This document shows, one piece after another, positions 18,596 through 27,108 of a DNA stretch of 64,000 bases (positions are counted from its first letter, which is position 1; each line of letters starts with the position of its first letter). The notes below the pieces were generated by a model, which saw only the letters and a list, made by a program, of their open reading frames with translations, ran no database searches and was not told where the DNA came from. Both the position numbers and the translations under genes were made by a program. Source of the DNA: Cellulomonas sp. JZ18 (GTDB taxonomy: Bacteria > Actinomycetota > Actinomycetes > Actinomycetales > Cellulomonadaceae); NCBI RefSeq assembly GCF_009720485.1, contig NZ_CP045245.1, forward strand, positions 2,790,001 to 2,854,000, given 5' to 3'.

Positions 18596-20878
18596 TCAGC
18601 GCACGCTCGTCGTCGTCCAGCGGGCGTCGGCCGTCGTCACCACGTGCACGTCGCCCGTGAGCGTCGTGCGCGCCGAGGTCTCCTTGTCCGCGCAGGACGC
18701 GCCGACCCAGAGCTCGATCTCGCCCGGCTCGACGACCTTGCGGCCCGTGCGGTCCGTGAAGGCCACCCGCGTCGTCGGGACGACGAGCTCGACCTCGACC
18801 GACTCGCCCGCGTCGAGCTCGACGCGGCGGTAGCCGACGAGCTGCGCGACGGGACGGGTGACGCTGCCGACCACGTCGTGCGCGTACAGCTGCACGACGT
18901 CGGCGCCGGCGCGGTCGCCGGTGTTCGTGACGCGCACGCGCGCCGTGAACGTCCCGCCGGTCGCGGCCTCCGCGTCGACCGTCAGGTCCGCGTGCGTGAA
19001 CGACGTGTACGACAGGCCGAAGCCGAACGGCCGGACCGGCACCGTGCTGAGGTTCGTCACGTCGCCGTCGCCGCCGAGCGCCGGGTGCAGGTACGAGTAC
19101 GGCTGCGCGCCCGACGAGCGCGGCAGGCTCACCGGCAGACGGCCCGACGGGTTCACCCGGCCGGAGAGCACGCCCGCGATGGCGCGGCCGCCCTCCTCGC
19201 CGGGGAAGAACGCCTGCACGACCGCGGCGCAGGACGCGAGCGCCCAGTCGACGACGTACGGACGACCCGTGAGCAGCACGAGCACGACGGGCGTGCCCGT
19301 CGCGACCACGGCCTCGACCAGCTCGCGCTGCACGCCCGGCAGGTCGAGGTCGTCCCGGTCGCAGCCCTCACCGACCGTGCCGCGGCCGAACAGGCCGGCG
19401 TGGTCGCCCATGACCAGCACGGCGACGTCGGCCGACGACGCGGCCGCGACGGCCTCGTCGAAGCCGGACCGGTCCTCGTCGTCGACCGCGCAGCCGCGCA
19501 CCGCGACGACCTCGGCGCCCGCGAGCTCCGCCGCCAGCGCCTCGCGCACGGTCGGGATCTCGAGGCCGACCTCCGCCTGGGGGTGCTGCGCGAGCACGTG
19601 GTTGAGGAACGAGTAGCAGCCGAACAGGGCCTCCGGACGGTCCGCGTTCGGGCCGACCACGGCGACCCGACGCGGCTGCGCGAGCGGCAGCGTCCCGTCG
19701 TTGCTCAGCAGGACCAGCGACTCCTCGGCGAGGCGCGCCGCCACGCGGCGGTGCTCGGGGCTGTCGAGGTCCACCCCGCTCGGCGGCTCGTCGTCGAACG
19801 TCGCGTCGAGCAGCCCGAGCTCGGCCTTCTGCCGCAGCACCCGCAGGACCGCCCGGTCGACGAGCGCCTCGTCGACCTTGCCCGAGCGCACGGCCTCGGC
19901 CAGCGGGTCGAGGTACGCGTCACCCGTCGGCAGCTCGATGTCGACGCCGGCGTTCAGCGCCAGGCCGGCCGCCTCGCCGAGGTCGCCCGCGACGTGGTGC
20001 AGCAGGTGGAGGAACGCGACGCCGAAGTAGTCGGCGACGACGGTGCCGTCGAAGCCCCACTCGCCACGCAGCAGGTCGGTCAGCAGGCGCGGGTCCGACG
20101 CGACGGGCACCCCGTCGATCTCCGCGTACGAGTGCATCACCGAGCGGACGCCGCCGTCGAGCACGGCCATCTCGAAGGGCGGCAGCAGCACGTCGGCGAC
20201 CTCGCGGGGACCCGCGTGCACCGGCCCGAAGTTGCGGCCGGACTGCGAGCCCGAGTAGCCGACGAAGTGCTTCAGCGTGGCGTGCACGCCGGTCGACTGC
20301 AGGCCCCGCACGTACGACGTGCCGACCGTGCCGACGAGGTACGGGTCCTCGCCGATGCACTCGTCGACCCGGCCCCAGCGCGGGTCGCGGACCACGTCGA
20401 GCACCGGGGACAGGCCCTGGTGGATCCCCAGGTCCCGCATCGACGCACCGATGAGGGCGGCCATCTCCTCGACGAGCTCGGCGTCGAACGACGCACCCCA
20501 GGCCAGCGGCGTCGGGAACGTCGCGGCCTTCCACGCCGAGAGGCCGGTGAGGCACTCCTCGTGCACGATCGCCGGGATGCCGAGACGGGTGCCGGTCACC
20601 AGGCGGCGCTGCTGCGCCCAGAGCCGGCGGGCCTGGTCGTCGGCGTCCACCGGACGCGTCCCGTAGACGCGCGTGAGGTGGCCGAGGCCGTTCTTCGTGA
20701 CCTCGTCGTACCCCCGGGGCGTCTCGAACTCGCCCTGCAGCGGTGCGACGGCCTCGCCGTCCTCCTTCTCCCAGAAGCCGACGATCTGGGCGAGCTTCTC
20801 CTCGAGCGTCATCTGCGCGAGGAGGTCCTCCGCGGTGCGGCTCGTGGCCGCCTGGGCGGACACCTGCAGATCCGTCAC
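18596..20878 (-). CDS. GH3 beta-glycosidase (beta-glucosidase or beta-xylosidase)
   Basis: 760 residues, no signal peptide, so cytosolic. The GH3 TIM-barrel starts with TAEDLLAQMTLEEKLAQIVG. KHFVGY is the substrate-binding Lys-His motif, and the nucleophile is Asp283 in GTVVADYFG. The second domain carries VAVVGPNAD and the likely acid/base region before LDLPGVQRELVE, and a fibronectin III-like domain ends the protein. GTG 20878 has AAGGAG 8 nt upstream. It is last in the operon after a binding protein and two permeases, so it should hydrolyse the imported oligosaccharide. The layout recalls Streptomyces bxlEFGA (xylobiose) and ceb loci, but the substrate is inferred only. Confidence 0.93.
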   Translation of the reverse strand: MTDLQVSAQAATSRTAEDLLAQMTLEEKLAQIVGFWEKEDGEAVAPLQGEFETPRGYDEVTKNGLGHLTRVYGTRPVDADDQARRLWAQQRRLVTGTRLGIPAIVHEECLTGLSAWKAATFPTPLAWGASFDAELVEEMAALIGASMRDLGIHQGLSPVLDVVRDPRWGRVDECIGEDPYLVGTVGTSYVRGLQSTGVHATLKHFVGYSGSQSGRNFGPVHAGPREVADVLLPPFEMAVLDGGVRSVMHSYAEIDGVPVASDPRLLTDLLRGEWGFDGTVVADYFGVAFLHLLHHVAGDLGEAAGLALNAGVDIELPTGDAYLDPLAEAVRSGKVDEALVDRAVLRVLRQKAELGLLDATFDDEPPSGVDLDSPEHRRVAARLAEESLVLLSNDGTLPLAQPRRVAVVGPNADRPEALFGCYSFLNHVLAQHPQAEVGLEIPTVREALAAELAGAEVVAVRGCAVDDEDRSGFDEAVAAASSADVAVLVMGDHAGLFGRGTVGEGCDRDDLDLPGVQRELVEAVVATGTPVVLVLLTGRPYVVDWALASCAAVVQAFFPGEEGGRAIAGVLSGRVNPSGRLPVSLPRSSGAQPYSYLHPALGGDGDVTNLSTVPVRPFGFGLSYTSFTHADLTVDAEAATGGTFTARVRVTNTGDRAGADVVQLYAHDVVGSVTRPVAQLVGYRRVELDAGESVEVELVVPTTRVAFTDRTGRKVVEPGEIELWVGASCADKETSARTTLTGDVHVVTTADARWTTTSVR

Positions 20879-20908
20879 GGATCCCACTCCTTCGATGGTG
20901 CGAAAGCA

Positions 20909-20942
20909 CGGCGGGCGCACGCGATCACGCGTGCGCCCGCCG
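20909..20942 (-). terminator. intercistronic hairpin, permease / GH3
   Basis: Perfect 15-bp stem (arms 20909-20923 and 20928-20942) with loop ATCA, between the second permease stop and the GH3 start on the same strand. Only a short TTT follows. It may partly terminate or protect the upstream mRNA, lowering or separating GH3 expression. Confidence 0.6.
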
Positions 20943-20987
20943 GCGGTGGTTGGTGCGGCACCGCGCGGGCGCGGTGCGTGGTGGCGC

Positions 20988-21869
20988 TCAGCCCTTGACG
21001 GCGCCCTGGAGGCCGTTGACGATCCGCTTCTGCATCGTGAGGAAGAACACGAGGGCGGGGACCATCGCGAGCGTCGTGAACGCCAGCACACCGGCGGTGT
21101 CGGAGGCGTACTGCGTGTTGAAGTCCGCGACACCCAGCGGCAGCGTCTTCATCGCCGGGTTGTTGAGGATCAGCAGCGGCAGCAGGTACGCGTTCCACGA
21201 GCCGACGAACGCCAGCACGCCGACCGTCACCATGCCCGGACCCGACAGCGGCACGAGGATCCGCCAGAAGAAGCCGATGCGCGAGGCGCCGTCGATCGAG
21301 GCGGCCTCCTCCAGCTCCTGCGGCAGGGCCATGAGGAACGGGCGCAGGATGACGACCGTGATCGGCAGCGCGAAGGCCGCCTGCGGCAGCGCCACGCCCC
21401 AGAAGGTGTTGACCAGGCCGAGCTCACGGATCTGCAGGAACAGCGGGATGATCGCCACGGTGGCCGGGAACAGCAGGCCGAGGACGAACACCATGTACAG
21501 GCCCTCGCGCCCGTTGAACCGGTAGCGCGCGAGCGGGTAGGCGGCCATCACGCCGAACACCACGACCACGCCGGTGGTGATGAGGGCGATGATCGACGAG
21601 TTCAGGGCGTACCGCCAGAACGAGTCCGACGTGAGCACGCGGATGTAGTTGTCGACGATCCACGGGCTCGGCAGGCTGACCGGCGTGGCGGCGAGCTGCG
21701 CGTTCGAGCGGAAGCCGCTGAGCGCGGCGTACACGACCGGCGTGAGGGTCGCGAGGGCGACCACGACGGCCGCGACGTAGACGAGCGGCCCGACGCGGCG
21801 ACGGTCGGCGCGCACGCGCGCCGCCTGGCGGGGTCGCGTACCGCGGGGCGGGGCGGCGGCGGTGGTCAT
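20988..21869 (-). CDS. sugar ABC transporter permease (MalG/CUT1 type)
   Basis: 293 residues with six membrane segments. The EAA loop for ATPase contact is EEAASIDGASRIGFFWRILVPLSGP near residue 200. It imports di- or oligosaccharides together with the partner permease at 21866-22927 and the binding protein at 22924-24225. No ATPase gene is in the operon, so a shared MsiK-type ATPase encoded elsewhere must power it, as is usual in actinobacteria. Its ATG overlaps the TGA of the partner permease (ATGA). Confidence 0.93.
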   Translation of the reverse strand: MTTAAAPPRGTRPRQAARVRADRRRVGPLVYVAAVVVALATLTPVVYAALSGFRSNAQLAATPVSLPSPWIVDNYIRVLTSDSFWRYALNSSIIALITTGVVVVFGVMAAYPLARYRFNGREGLYMVFVLGLLFPATVAIIPLFLQIRELGLVNTFWGVALPQAAFALPITVVILRPFLMALPQELEEAASIDGASRIGFFWRILVPLSGPGMVTVGVLAFVGSWNAYLLPLLILNNPAMKTLPLGVADFNTQYASDTAGVLAFTTLAMVPALVFFLTMQKRIVNGLQGAVKG

Positions 21870-22927
21870 CGGGACACCTTCCTGCGCCGGACGATCTTGG
21901 TGTCGGATGCGTCACCGCGCTGGACGAACGTCTGGTAGAGGATCGCGAGGATGAAGGAGATCGCGAAGAGGATCACCGCGACGGCCGACGCGTAGCCGTA
22001 CTGGCTGCGCTCGGTGCCCTGGTTGATCAGGTAGGTCGCCATCGTCACCGTCGCGTTGGCCGGACCGCCCTTGGTGAGGATCCAGACCATGTCGAACAGC
22101 TGCAGCGAGCCGATCATCGACAGGAAGACCCAGGTGCGGATGGTGGGGCCGAGCAGCGGGATCGTGATCTTGCGCTGCACCTGCCACCACGAGGCGCCGT
22201 CGATCTGCGCGGCCTCGTTGAGCTCCTCCGGCACGCCCTGCAGACCCGCCAGCAGCAGCACGATCGCGAGGCCGACGTACTTCCACGTCAGGACGCCCAT
22301 GACGGTCCAGAAGGCGAAGGAGGGGTCGCCGAGCCAGACCTGCTTGATGAAGCCGAGGCCGATCGTGTCGAGGAACGCGTCGAGCGGCCCGTTCGGCTGC
22401 AGCAGGAGGAACCACACGACACCGGCGACGACCTCGGCGATGACGTAGGGCACGAAGACGATGACGCGCATCGCCGTACGGCCGGCGAAGTTCCGGTTGA
22501 GCAGCAGCGCGATGCCCAGGCCGATCGGCAGCTGGATCGCGATGGACAGCACCGCGATGAGGAGGTTGTTCGTGACGGCCCTCTGGAAGATCGCGTCCCC
22601 GAGGGCGTTCGCGTAGTTCTGGAACCCGACGAAGTCGTCCATCGGGCCCAGGCCGTTCCACTTGAACAGCGAGTAGCGGCCGGCCTGGACGATCGGCACG
22701 ACGACGAACACCGCGAACAGCACGAGAGCCGGCGTGACGAAGAAGGCGATCTCGAGCCGCTGGCGCCACTGCCGGCGCGAGCGGGGTCGGGCGTCCGGGT
22801 CGCGCGGACCGGCCGCCGCCGGCCAGGCGGATGCCTGGCCGGCGGCGGCGGTGCGTGCTCCCGCGGCTGCGCCCCTGGGTCCCGTCCCCTGCGTACGGGG
22901 GGTCAGGTCGCTGGCCACGTCGCTCAC
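21866..22927 (-). CDS. sugar ABC transporter permease (MalF/CUT1 type)
   Basis: 353 residues. A long cytoplasmic N terminus (about 55 residues, rich in Ala, Gly and Arg) precedes six membrane segments. The EAA motif is NEAAQIDGASWWQVQRKITIPLLGP near residue 250. The GTG start overlaps the TGA of the binding-protein gene (GTGA). Codons 28-39 in the N-terminal tail are made of a perfect 16-bp inverted repeat, so the odd Ala/Gly-rich tail may exist mainly to encode an RNA hairpin. Confidence 0.93.
   Translation of the reverse strand: MSDVASDLTPRTQGTGPRGAAAGARTAAAGQASAWPAAAGPRDPDARPRSRRQWRQRLEIAFFVTPALVLFAVFVVVPIVQAGRYSLFKWNGLGPMDDFVGFQNYANALGDAIFQRAVTNNLLIAVLSIAIQLPIGLGIALLLNRNFAGRTAMRVIVFVPYVIAEVVAGVVWFLLLQPNGPLDAFLDTIGLGFIKQVWLGDPSFAFWTVMGVLTWKYVGLAIVLLLAGLQGVPEELNEAAQIDGASWWQVQRKITIPLLGPTIRTWVFLSMIGSLQLFDMVWILTKGGPANATVTMATYLINQGTERSQYGYASAVAVILFAISFILAILYQTFVQRGDASDTKIVRRRKVSR
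22811..22846 (-). promoter_or_regulatory. 16-bp perfect hairpin inside the permease coding start
   Basis: Arms 22811-22826 and 22831-22846 are perfectly complementary, with loop GGAT on the plus strand. It lies about 80 nt downstream of the binding-protein stop codon, within codons 28-39 of the permease. It could block 3' exonucleases and so keep binding-protein mRNA in excess over permease mRNA, or slow translation. No T-tract follows. Confidence 0.6.
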
Positions 22928-24225
22928 TCGTTCGCGGCTGCAGCCGTCATGGCGTCGACGACGTCCTGCGCGGAGCCCTGGCCCGCGAAGATGTTGACGA
23001 TCGCGTCGTTCATGGCGCCACCGATGTTCTCGCCGAACGCCGTGTCCAGGTAGAGCTGGATGTACGGCGCGTCGTTACGGACGGCGAGCAGACCGGCGAG
23101 GGCCGGGTCGGCGACGAAGGCGCTCGCGGAGCGGTTCGTCGGCAGACCCATGTCGAGCTCGGCGAAGCCCTTCTGGACCTCGTCGGACAGCAGGTACTCG
23201 ATGAAGTCGACGCAGACGTCCGGCGCGTCCTGCGCGCAGGCCCACGCGTCGCCGCCGCCGAGCTGAGCCGTCGGCTCACCCTGGCCGCCGTCGACCGCCG
23301 GGAAGGGGAACCAGCCGGTGTTCTCGCCGAGACCCTGCTCGTCCTCCGTGAGGCCCTGCATGACGCCGGGCTCCCAGTGGCCGGCGAGCTCCATCGCGAC
23401 CTTGCCGGTGGCGAGCAGGCCGGACGCGGACGTCGGGCCGGACTGCGCCGGGGTGGCGAGGAAGCCGGTGTTGAACGGGTTCGTCGCGACGAACTCCTCG
23501 AGGTCCTCGCCCGCCTTGAGGAAGCACGGGTCGGAGAAGTCGAGCGAGGTCACCGCGTCCGCGAGGACCTCCTGCGAGCACTGGCGCATCGCGAAGTAGT
23601 ACCAGTAGTGCGCGGCGGGCCACTTGTCACCGGCGCCGACGGAGATCGGCTCGATCCCCGCACCCTTGAGCTGCTCCACGACGGCGTTGAGCTCGTCGAT
23701 CGTGGTCGGCGTCGCGGTGATGCCGGCCTGCTCGAAGATCGCCTTGTTGTACCAGAAGCCCACGACGCCGAGGGAGAACGGCAGCGCGTAGACCTTGTCG
23801 TCCTGGGTCCAGCCGTTCACGGAGCCGCCGAGGTTGGCGATCGTGTCCGCCGCCGACTCGGTGATGTCCTTCACGAGCCCGGCCTCGACGTGCGTGGCGA
23901 GCTCGCCGCCACCGCGCTCCATGAACACGTCCGGCGTGTCACCGGTCTGGAACGCCGCGTCGAGCTTGGTGAGCATGTCCTCGTGCTGCAGGGCGCTCAC
24001 CTCGATCGTGACGCCCGGGTTGTCCTGCTCGAACTGGTCGGCGACCTGGTCGTAGTAGTCCTTGCCGGCACCGGTGTTCGAGTTGTGCCACCACTGCAGA
24101 ACGACGTCGCCGTCGCTGCCACCCGTGGCGTCGCCGCCACCGGCACCGCCGGAACCACAGGCGGTCACGAGCATGGCGAGTCCTGCGCCCAGCGCCACGG
24201 CGCGGAGGGCGGTCGTCCTCTTCAT
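22924..24225 (-). CDS. sugar ABC transporter substrate-binding lipoprotein
   Basis: 433 residues. The signal peptide ends in the lipobox LVTAC with Cys23, then a Gly/Ser linker and the family-1 binding fold (VVLQWWHNSNTGAGKDYYDQ, TPDVFMERGG, GVVGFWYNKAIFEQAG, aromatic-rich AAHYWYYFAMRQCS). The lipid-anchored protein captures an oligosaccharide for the two permeases. ATG 24225 has GAGGAG 6 nt upstream and a perfect TTGACA -35 at 24291-24296. It is the first gene of the operon, divergent from the LacI-family regulator. Confidence 0.95.
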   Translation of the reverse strand: MKRTTALRAVALGAGLAMLVTACGSGGAGGGDATGGSDGDVVLQWWHNSNTGAGKDYYDQVADQFEQDNPGVTIEVSALQHEDMLTKLDAAFQTGDTPDVFMERGGGELATHVEAGLVKDITESAADTIANLGGSVNGWTQDDKVYALPFSLGVVGFWYNKAIFEQAGITATPTTIDELNAVVEQLKGAGIEPISVGAGDKWPAAHYWYYFAMRQCSQEVLADAVTSLDFSDPCFLKAGEDLEEFVATNPFNTGFLATPAQSGPTSASGLLATGKVAMELAGHWEPGVMQGLTEDEQGLGENTGWFPFPAVDGGQGEPTAQLGGGDAWACAQDAPDVCVDFIEYLLSDEVQKGFAELDMGLPTNRSASAFVADPALAGLLAVRNDAPYIQLYLDTAFGENIGGAMNDAIVNIFAGQGSAQDVVDAMTAAAANE

Positions 24226-24290
24226 CTGAAACTCCTCGTCGTCCTTGAGAGGGAGGGACGCCGGATAGGTAATCAGCCGTCCAGAAGCGG

Positions 24291-24335
24291 TGTCAATCGA
24301 TGTCGATAACGTTATCGACACGGTTGGGCTACGAT
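24291..24335. promoter_or_regulatory. divergent control region with a 20-bp palindromic LacI-type operator
   Basis: 24301-24320 is a perfect palindrome, TGTCGATAACGTTATCGACA, the usual shape of a LacI-family operator with a central CG. On its left is the minus-strand -35 TTGACA (24291-24296) of the transport operon; a similar half-site TGTCAATCGA overlaps it. On its right is TACGAT (24330-24335), a -10 box 7 nt before the GTG of the regulator. The operator would also cover the regulator's -35 zone, predicting repression of the operon and self-control of the regulator. Confidence 0.8.
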
Positions 24336-24342
24336 CCCCGTC

Positions 24343-25346
24343 GTGGGCCTCGCTCCTCGCGTGAAGATGTCCGACGTCGCCCGAACTGCCGGGGTGTCGG
24401 TCGCGACCGTCTCCAAGGTCGTCAACGGTCGCTACGGCGTGTCGCAGACGACCCTGGAGCGCGTCCAGGGCGTCATCGCCCAGCTGGGCTACGAGGCGAG
24501 CCTCGGCGCGCGGTCCCTGCGCAGCTCGCGCACCAACGTCCTCGGCATCCTCGTCGCGGAGTTCGAGCCGTTCTCGACCGAGCTCCTCAAGGGCGCGTCG
24601 GGCGCCGTCGGCCCCACCGGGTACGAGCTGCTCGCCTACTCCGGCGGCGGCGGCCACGCGGACGTCGGGTGGGAGCGCCGGTACCTGTCCCGCCTCTCCG
24701 GCACGCTCATCGACGGCGCGATCATCGTGACCCCCACCGTGGTCGAGGCGGTCCCGGGCATCCCCGTCGTCGCCGTCGACCCGCACGCGGGCCCCTCCGG
24801 CCTGCCGACCGTGGACGCCGACAGCTTCGCCGGCGCCGTGACCGCGACCGAGTACCTGCTCTCCCTGGGGCACCGGCGGATCGGCCTGCTCGGCGGGCGC
24901 CCGGACCTGGAGTCCGCCGCGAGCGCGAGCGCGGCTTCCGGCACGCGATGGCGCAGGCGGGGGTCCCGGTCGACGAGTCGCTCGTCCTCAACGGCGGCTA
25001 CCGGCCCGAGACCGCCGCCGGTCCCGCCCGGCAGCTGCTCGACCGCGCCGACGCACCCACGGCCGTGTTCGCGGCCAACGACCTCTCCGCCATCGTGCTG
25101 CTGCAGGTCGCGCAGGACCTGGGCCTCGACGTCCCGCGCGACCTGTCCGTCATCGGGTTCGACAACGTGCCCGAGTCGGCGCTGTGCACGCCTCCCCTGA
25201 CGACGATCAGCCAGCCCCTGCAGCGCATGGGCGCGGCCGCGCTCGGCCTGCTGGTCGACCTCGTCGCCGGCCGCGAGCGCGAGTCGCACCTGCGCCTGCC
25301 CACCGAGCTCGTCGTGCGGGCGACGACGGCGCCGCCCGCCGCCTGA
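24343..25346 (+). pseudogene. LacI-family transcriptional regulator, single-base frameshift
   Basis: The N-terminal part (from GTG 24343) has the LacI helix-turn-helix MSDVARTAGVSVATVSKVVNGRYGVS and the start of the sugar-binding domain, up to LLGGRPDLESA near residue 190. The reading frame then leaves the family and continues correctly in the next frame as RERERGFRHAMAQAG through AVFAANDLSAIVLL and VIGFDN to the end at 25346. Adding one C in the run at 24917-24918 restores a 334-residue protein. This may be sequence error or a recent mutation. The gene faces the sugar operon and its operator, so it is the likely repressor. It appears leaderless. Confidence 0.85.
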
Positions 25347-25363
25347 CGCCCCGAGCCACCCCG

Positions 25364-25431
25364 CCGCGGTCCATCTGCGGTCCGGCCGCGGTCCATCTGC
25401 GGTCCGGCCGCGGTCCGGCGCGGTCCGGCCG
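25364..25431. repeat. 22-bp tandem repeat between convergent genes
   Basis: Two identical 22-bp copies (25364-25385 and 25386-25407), each starting CCGCGGTCCATCTGCGGTCC, are followed by a shortened third copy that lacks the CATCT block. The unit is itself built of GCGGTCC half-units. It fills most of the 100 nt between the regulator stop and the peptide-transporter stop and may act as a terminator region. Confidence 0.8.
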
Positions 25432-25446
25432 CGGGCCGTCCCCGCC

Positions 25447-26988
25447 TCAGAGGCGGGCGGCGACCTCCTCGTCGCTCTCCGCCCCCGCCTCGACGTGCCG
25501 TGTCACCCACGGCGCGAGCGCCGCCATGACGCCGGCGAGCACGAGCGCGACGAGCCCGATGCCGCCGAAGTACGTCACCACGGGCACGTCCTGCGTGGCC
25601 CCGACGAGCTGCGCCGTGATCGCGTTGCCCGCCGCCGGTGCGAGGAACCACAGCGCCATGGCCTGGCCGCGGAACGCCTGCGGCGCCAGGAGCGTCGTCG
25701 CGGCGAGGCCGACCGGCGACAGGCACAGCTCGCCCAGGGTCTGCAGGACGTACACGACGACGAGCACCCACCACGGCGCCCTGCCGTCCCCCACCACCGC
25801 GGTCGCGCCGGCGAGGAACAGGAAGCTGAGCGCCGCCAGCCCGAGGCCGAGGGCGAACTTCAGCGCCGTCGAGGGCCGGTCCCCGGTGCGCAGCCACAGC
25901 CACGCGAAGAGCGGGGCGAGGACGATGATCGCCGCCGGGTTGACCGACTGGTACAGCTCGGGCGAGACGGTCGTGCCGAGCACCCGGAGGTCGGTGCGGT
26001 CCCGGGCGTACTCGGAGAGGGTGCTCGACGCCTGCTCGAAGATCATCCAGAACAGCGTCGCCGCGACGAACAGCGGCACGTACGCCGTCAGCCGCGAGCG
26101 CTCGGCCGCGTTGACCTTCGGCGAGCGGAACATCACGAGGAACATCGCCACGGGGGCGGCGAACGCGAGGTAGGACAGCCCGTTGATGACGACGTCGAGC
26201 GGGCCCTCGTCGCGGTCCGTCACCGTCGTGACGAGCCAGCCGAGCGCGACGGCCGCGAGCACCGCGACGACGAGCAGCAGGACCATGCGCACCACGCCGG
26301 GGCGGTCCGCCGGCGTGAGCGGGTTCGGCGGCGTCTCCCCCGCACCGCGCAGCAGGCCACGGCCCAGCACGAACGCGACGAGCGCGAGCGCCATGCCGAC
26401 CGCGGCGACCGCGAACCCGGCGTGGTAGCCGCCGATGCTGCGCGCGAGCCCGACGGCGAGCGGCGCCCCGAGGGAGCCGATGTTGATGCCCATGTAGAAG
26501 ACTGAGAAAGCGGAGTCGCGCCGCGGGTCGTCGCGGCGGTACAGGTCCCCCACCATGCTCGACACGTTGGGCTTGAGCAGGCCCGTGCCCACGGCCACCA
26601 GCACGATCCCGAGGTACGCGGTCGCCGCCGACGGCAGCGCGAGGCACACGTGCCCGGCAGCGATGACGACGCCCCCGTAGAGGGTCGAGCGCCGCGCGCC
26701 GATCATGCGGTCGGCGACCCACCCGCCGACCACGGTCAGCAGGTACACTGCCGAGCCGTACACCGCGACCAGCGCCAGCCCGGTCGCCTCGTCGATCCCG
26801 AGGCCGTCGTTCTCGACCGTGTCGGTCAGGTAGTAGAAGAGGATCGCCCGCATGCCATAGTAGCTGAACCGCTCCCACAGCTCGGTGCCGAACAGCGTGA
26901 ACAGCCCGGCCGGGTGACCGAGGACGGTGCGACCCGCCGTCGGCGTGGCGCGCGCGGGCAGGTCGGCGGCGTTGCTCATGACCTCCAT
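25447..26988 (-). CDS. POT/PTR2-family proton-coupled peptide transporter
   Basis: 513 residues with about 14 membrane segments. The family signatures are present: ELWERFSYYGMRAILFYYLT with the proton-site ExxER(F/S)YYG near residue 33, GxLxDRxxGARR-type VADRMIGARRSTLYGG, and FSVFYMGINIGSLGAP. It imports di- and tripeptides using the proton gradient. The start is uncertain: ATG 26988 or ATG 26979, since the GGAGG in between is too close to the second. It looks monocistronic. Confidence 0.93.
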   Translation of the reverse strand: MEVMSNAADLPARATPTAGRTVLGHPAGLFTLFGTELWERFSYYGMRAILFYYLTDTVENDGLGIDEATGLALVAVYGSAVYLLTVVGGWVADRMIGARRSTLYGGVVIAAGHVCLALPSAATAYLGIVLVAVGTGLLKPNVSSMVGDLYRRDDPRRDSAFSVFYMGINIGSLGAPLAVGLARSIGGYHAGFAVAAVGMALALVAFVLGRGLLRGAGETPPNPLTPADRPGVVRMVLLLVVAVLAAVALGWLVTTVTDRDEGPLDVVINGLSYLAFAAPVAMFLVMFRSPKVNAAERSRLTAYVPLFVAATLFWMIFEQASSTLSEYARDRTDLRVLGTTVSPELYQSVNPAAIIVLAPLFAWLWLRTGDRPSTALKFALGLGLAALSFLFLAGATAVVGDGRAPWWVLVVVYVLQTLGELCLSPVGLAATTLLAPQAFRGQAMALWFLAPAAGNAITAQLVGATQDVPVVTYFGGIGLVALVLAGVMAALAPWVTRHVEAGAESDEEVAARL

Positions 26989-27108
26989 GCTCACCCCGCC
27001 CACCCCCGGGTGCGCGCCCTGCGGGGACGTGGGCCCGGGCACACCCGCCCGGACCCGGCACCGCGACGGCCCGGTCGCCGGGGTCCCCGGCGCGGGTGAG
27101 CGTGCCGG

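Noticed and set aside
22811..22846. Rho-independent terminator in the permease gene
   Set aside because: It lies inside the coding region with no T-tract; a regulatory or stabilising hairpin is a better reading.
20688..24309. Long plus-strand frames opposite the sugar ABC operon
   Set aside because: They mirror the permease and binding-protein genes, whose motifs and coupled overlaps are on the minus strand.
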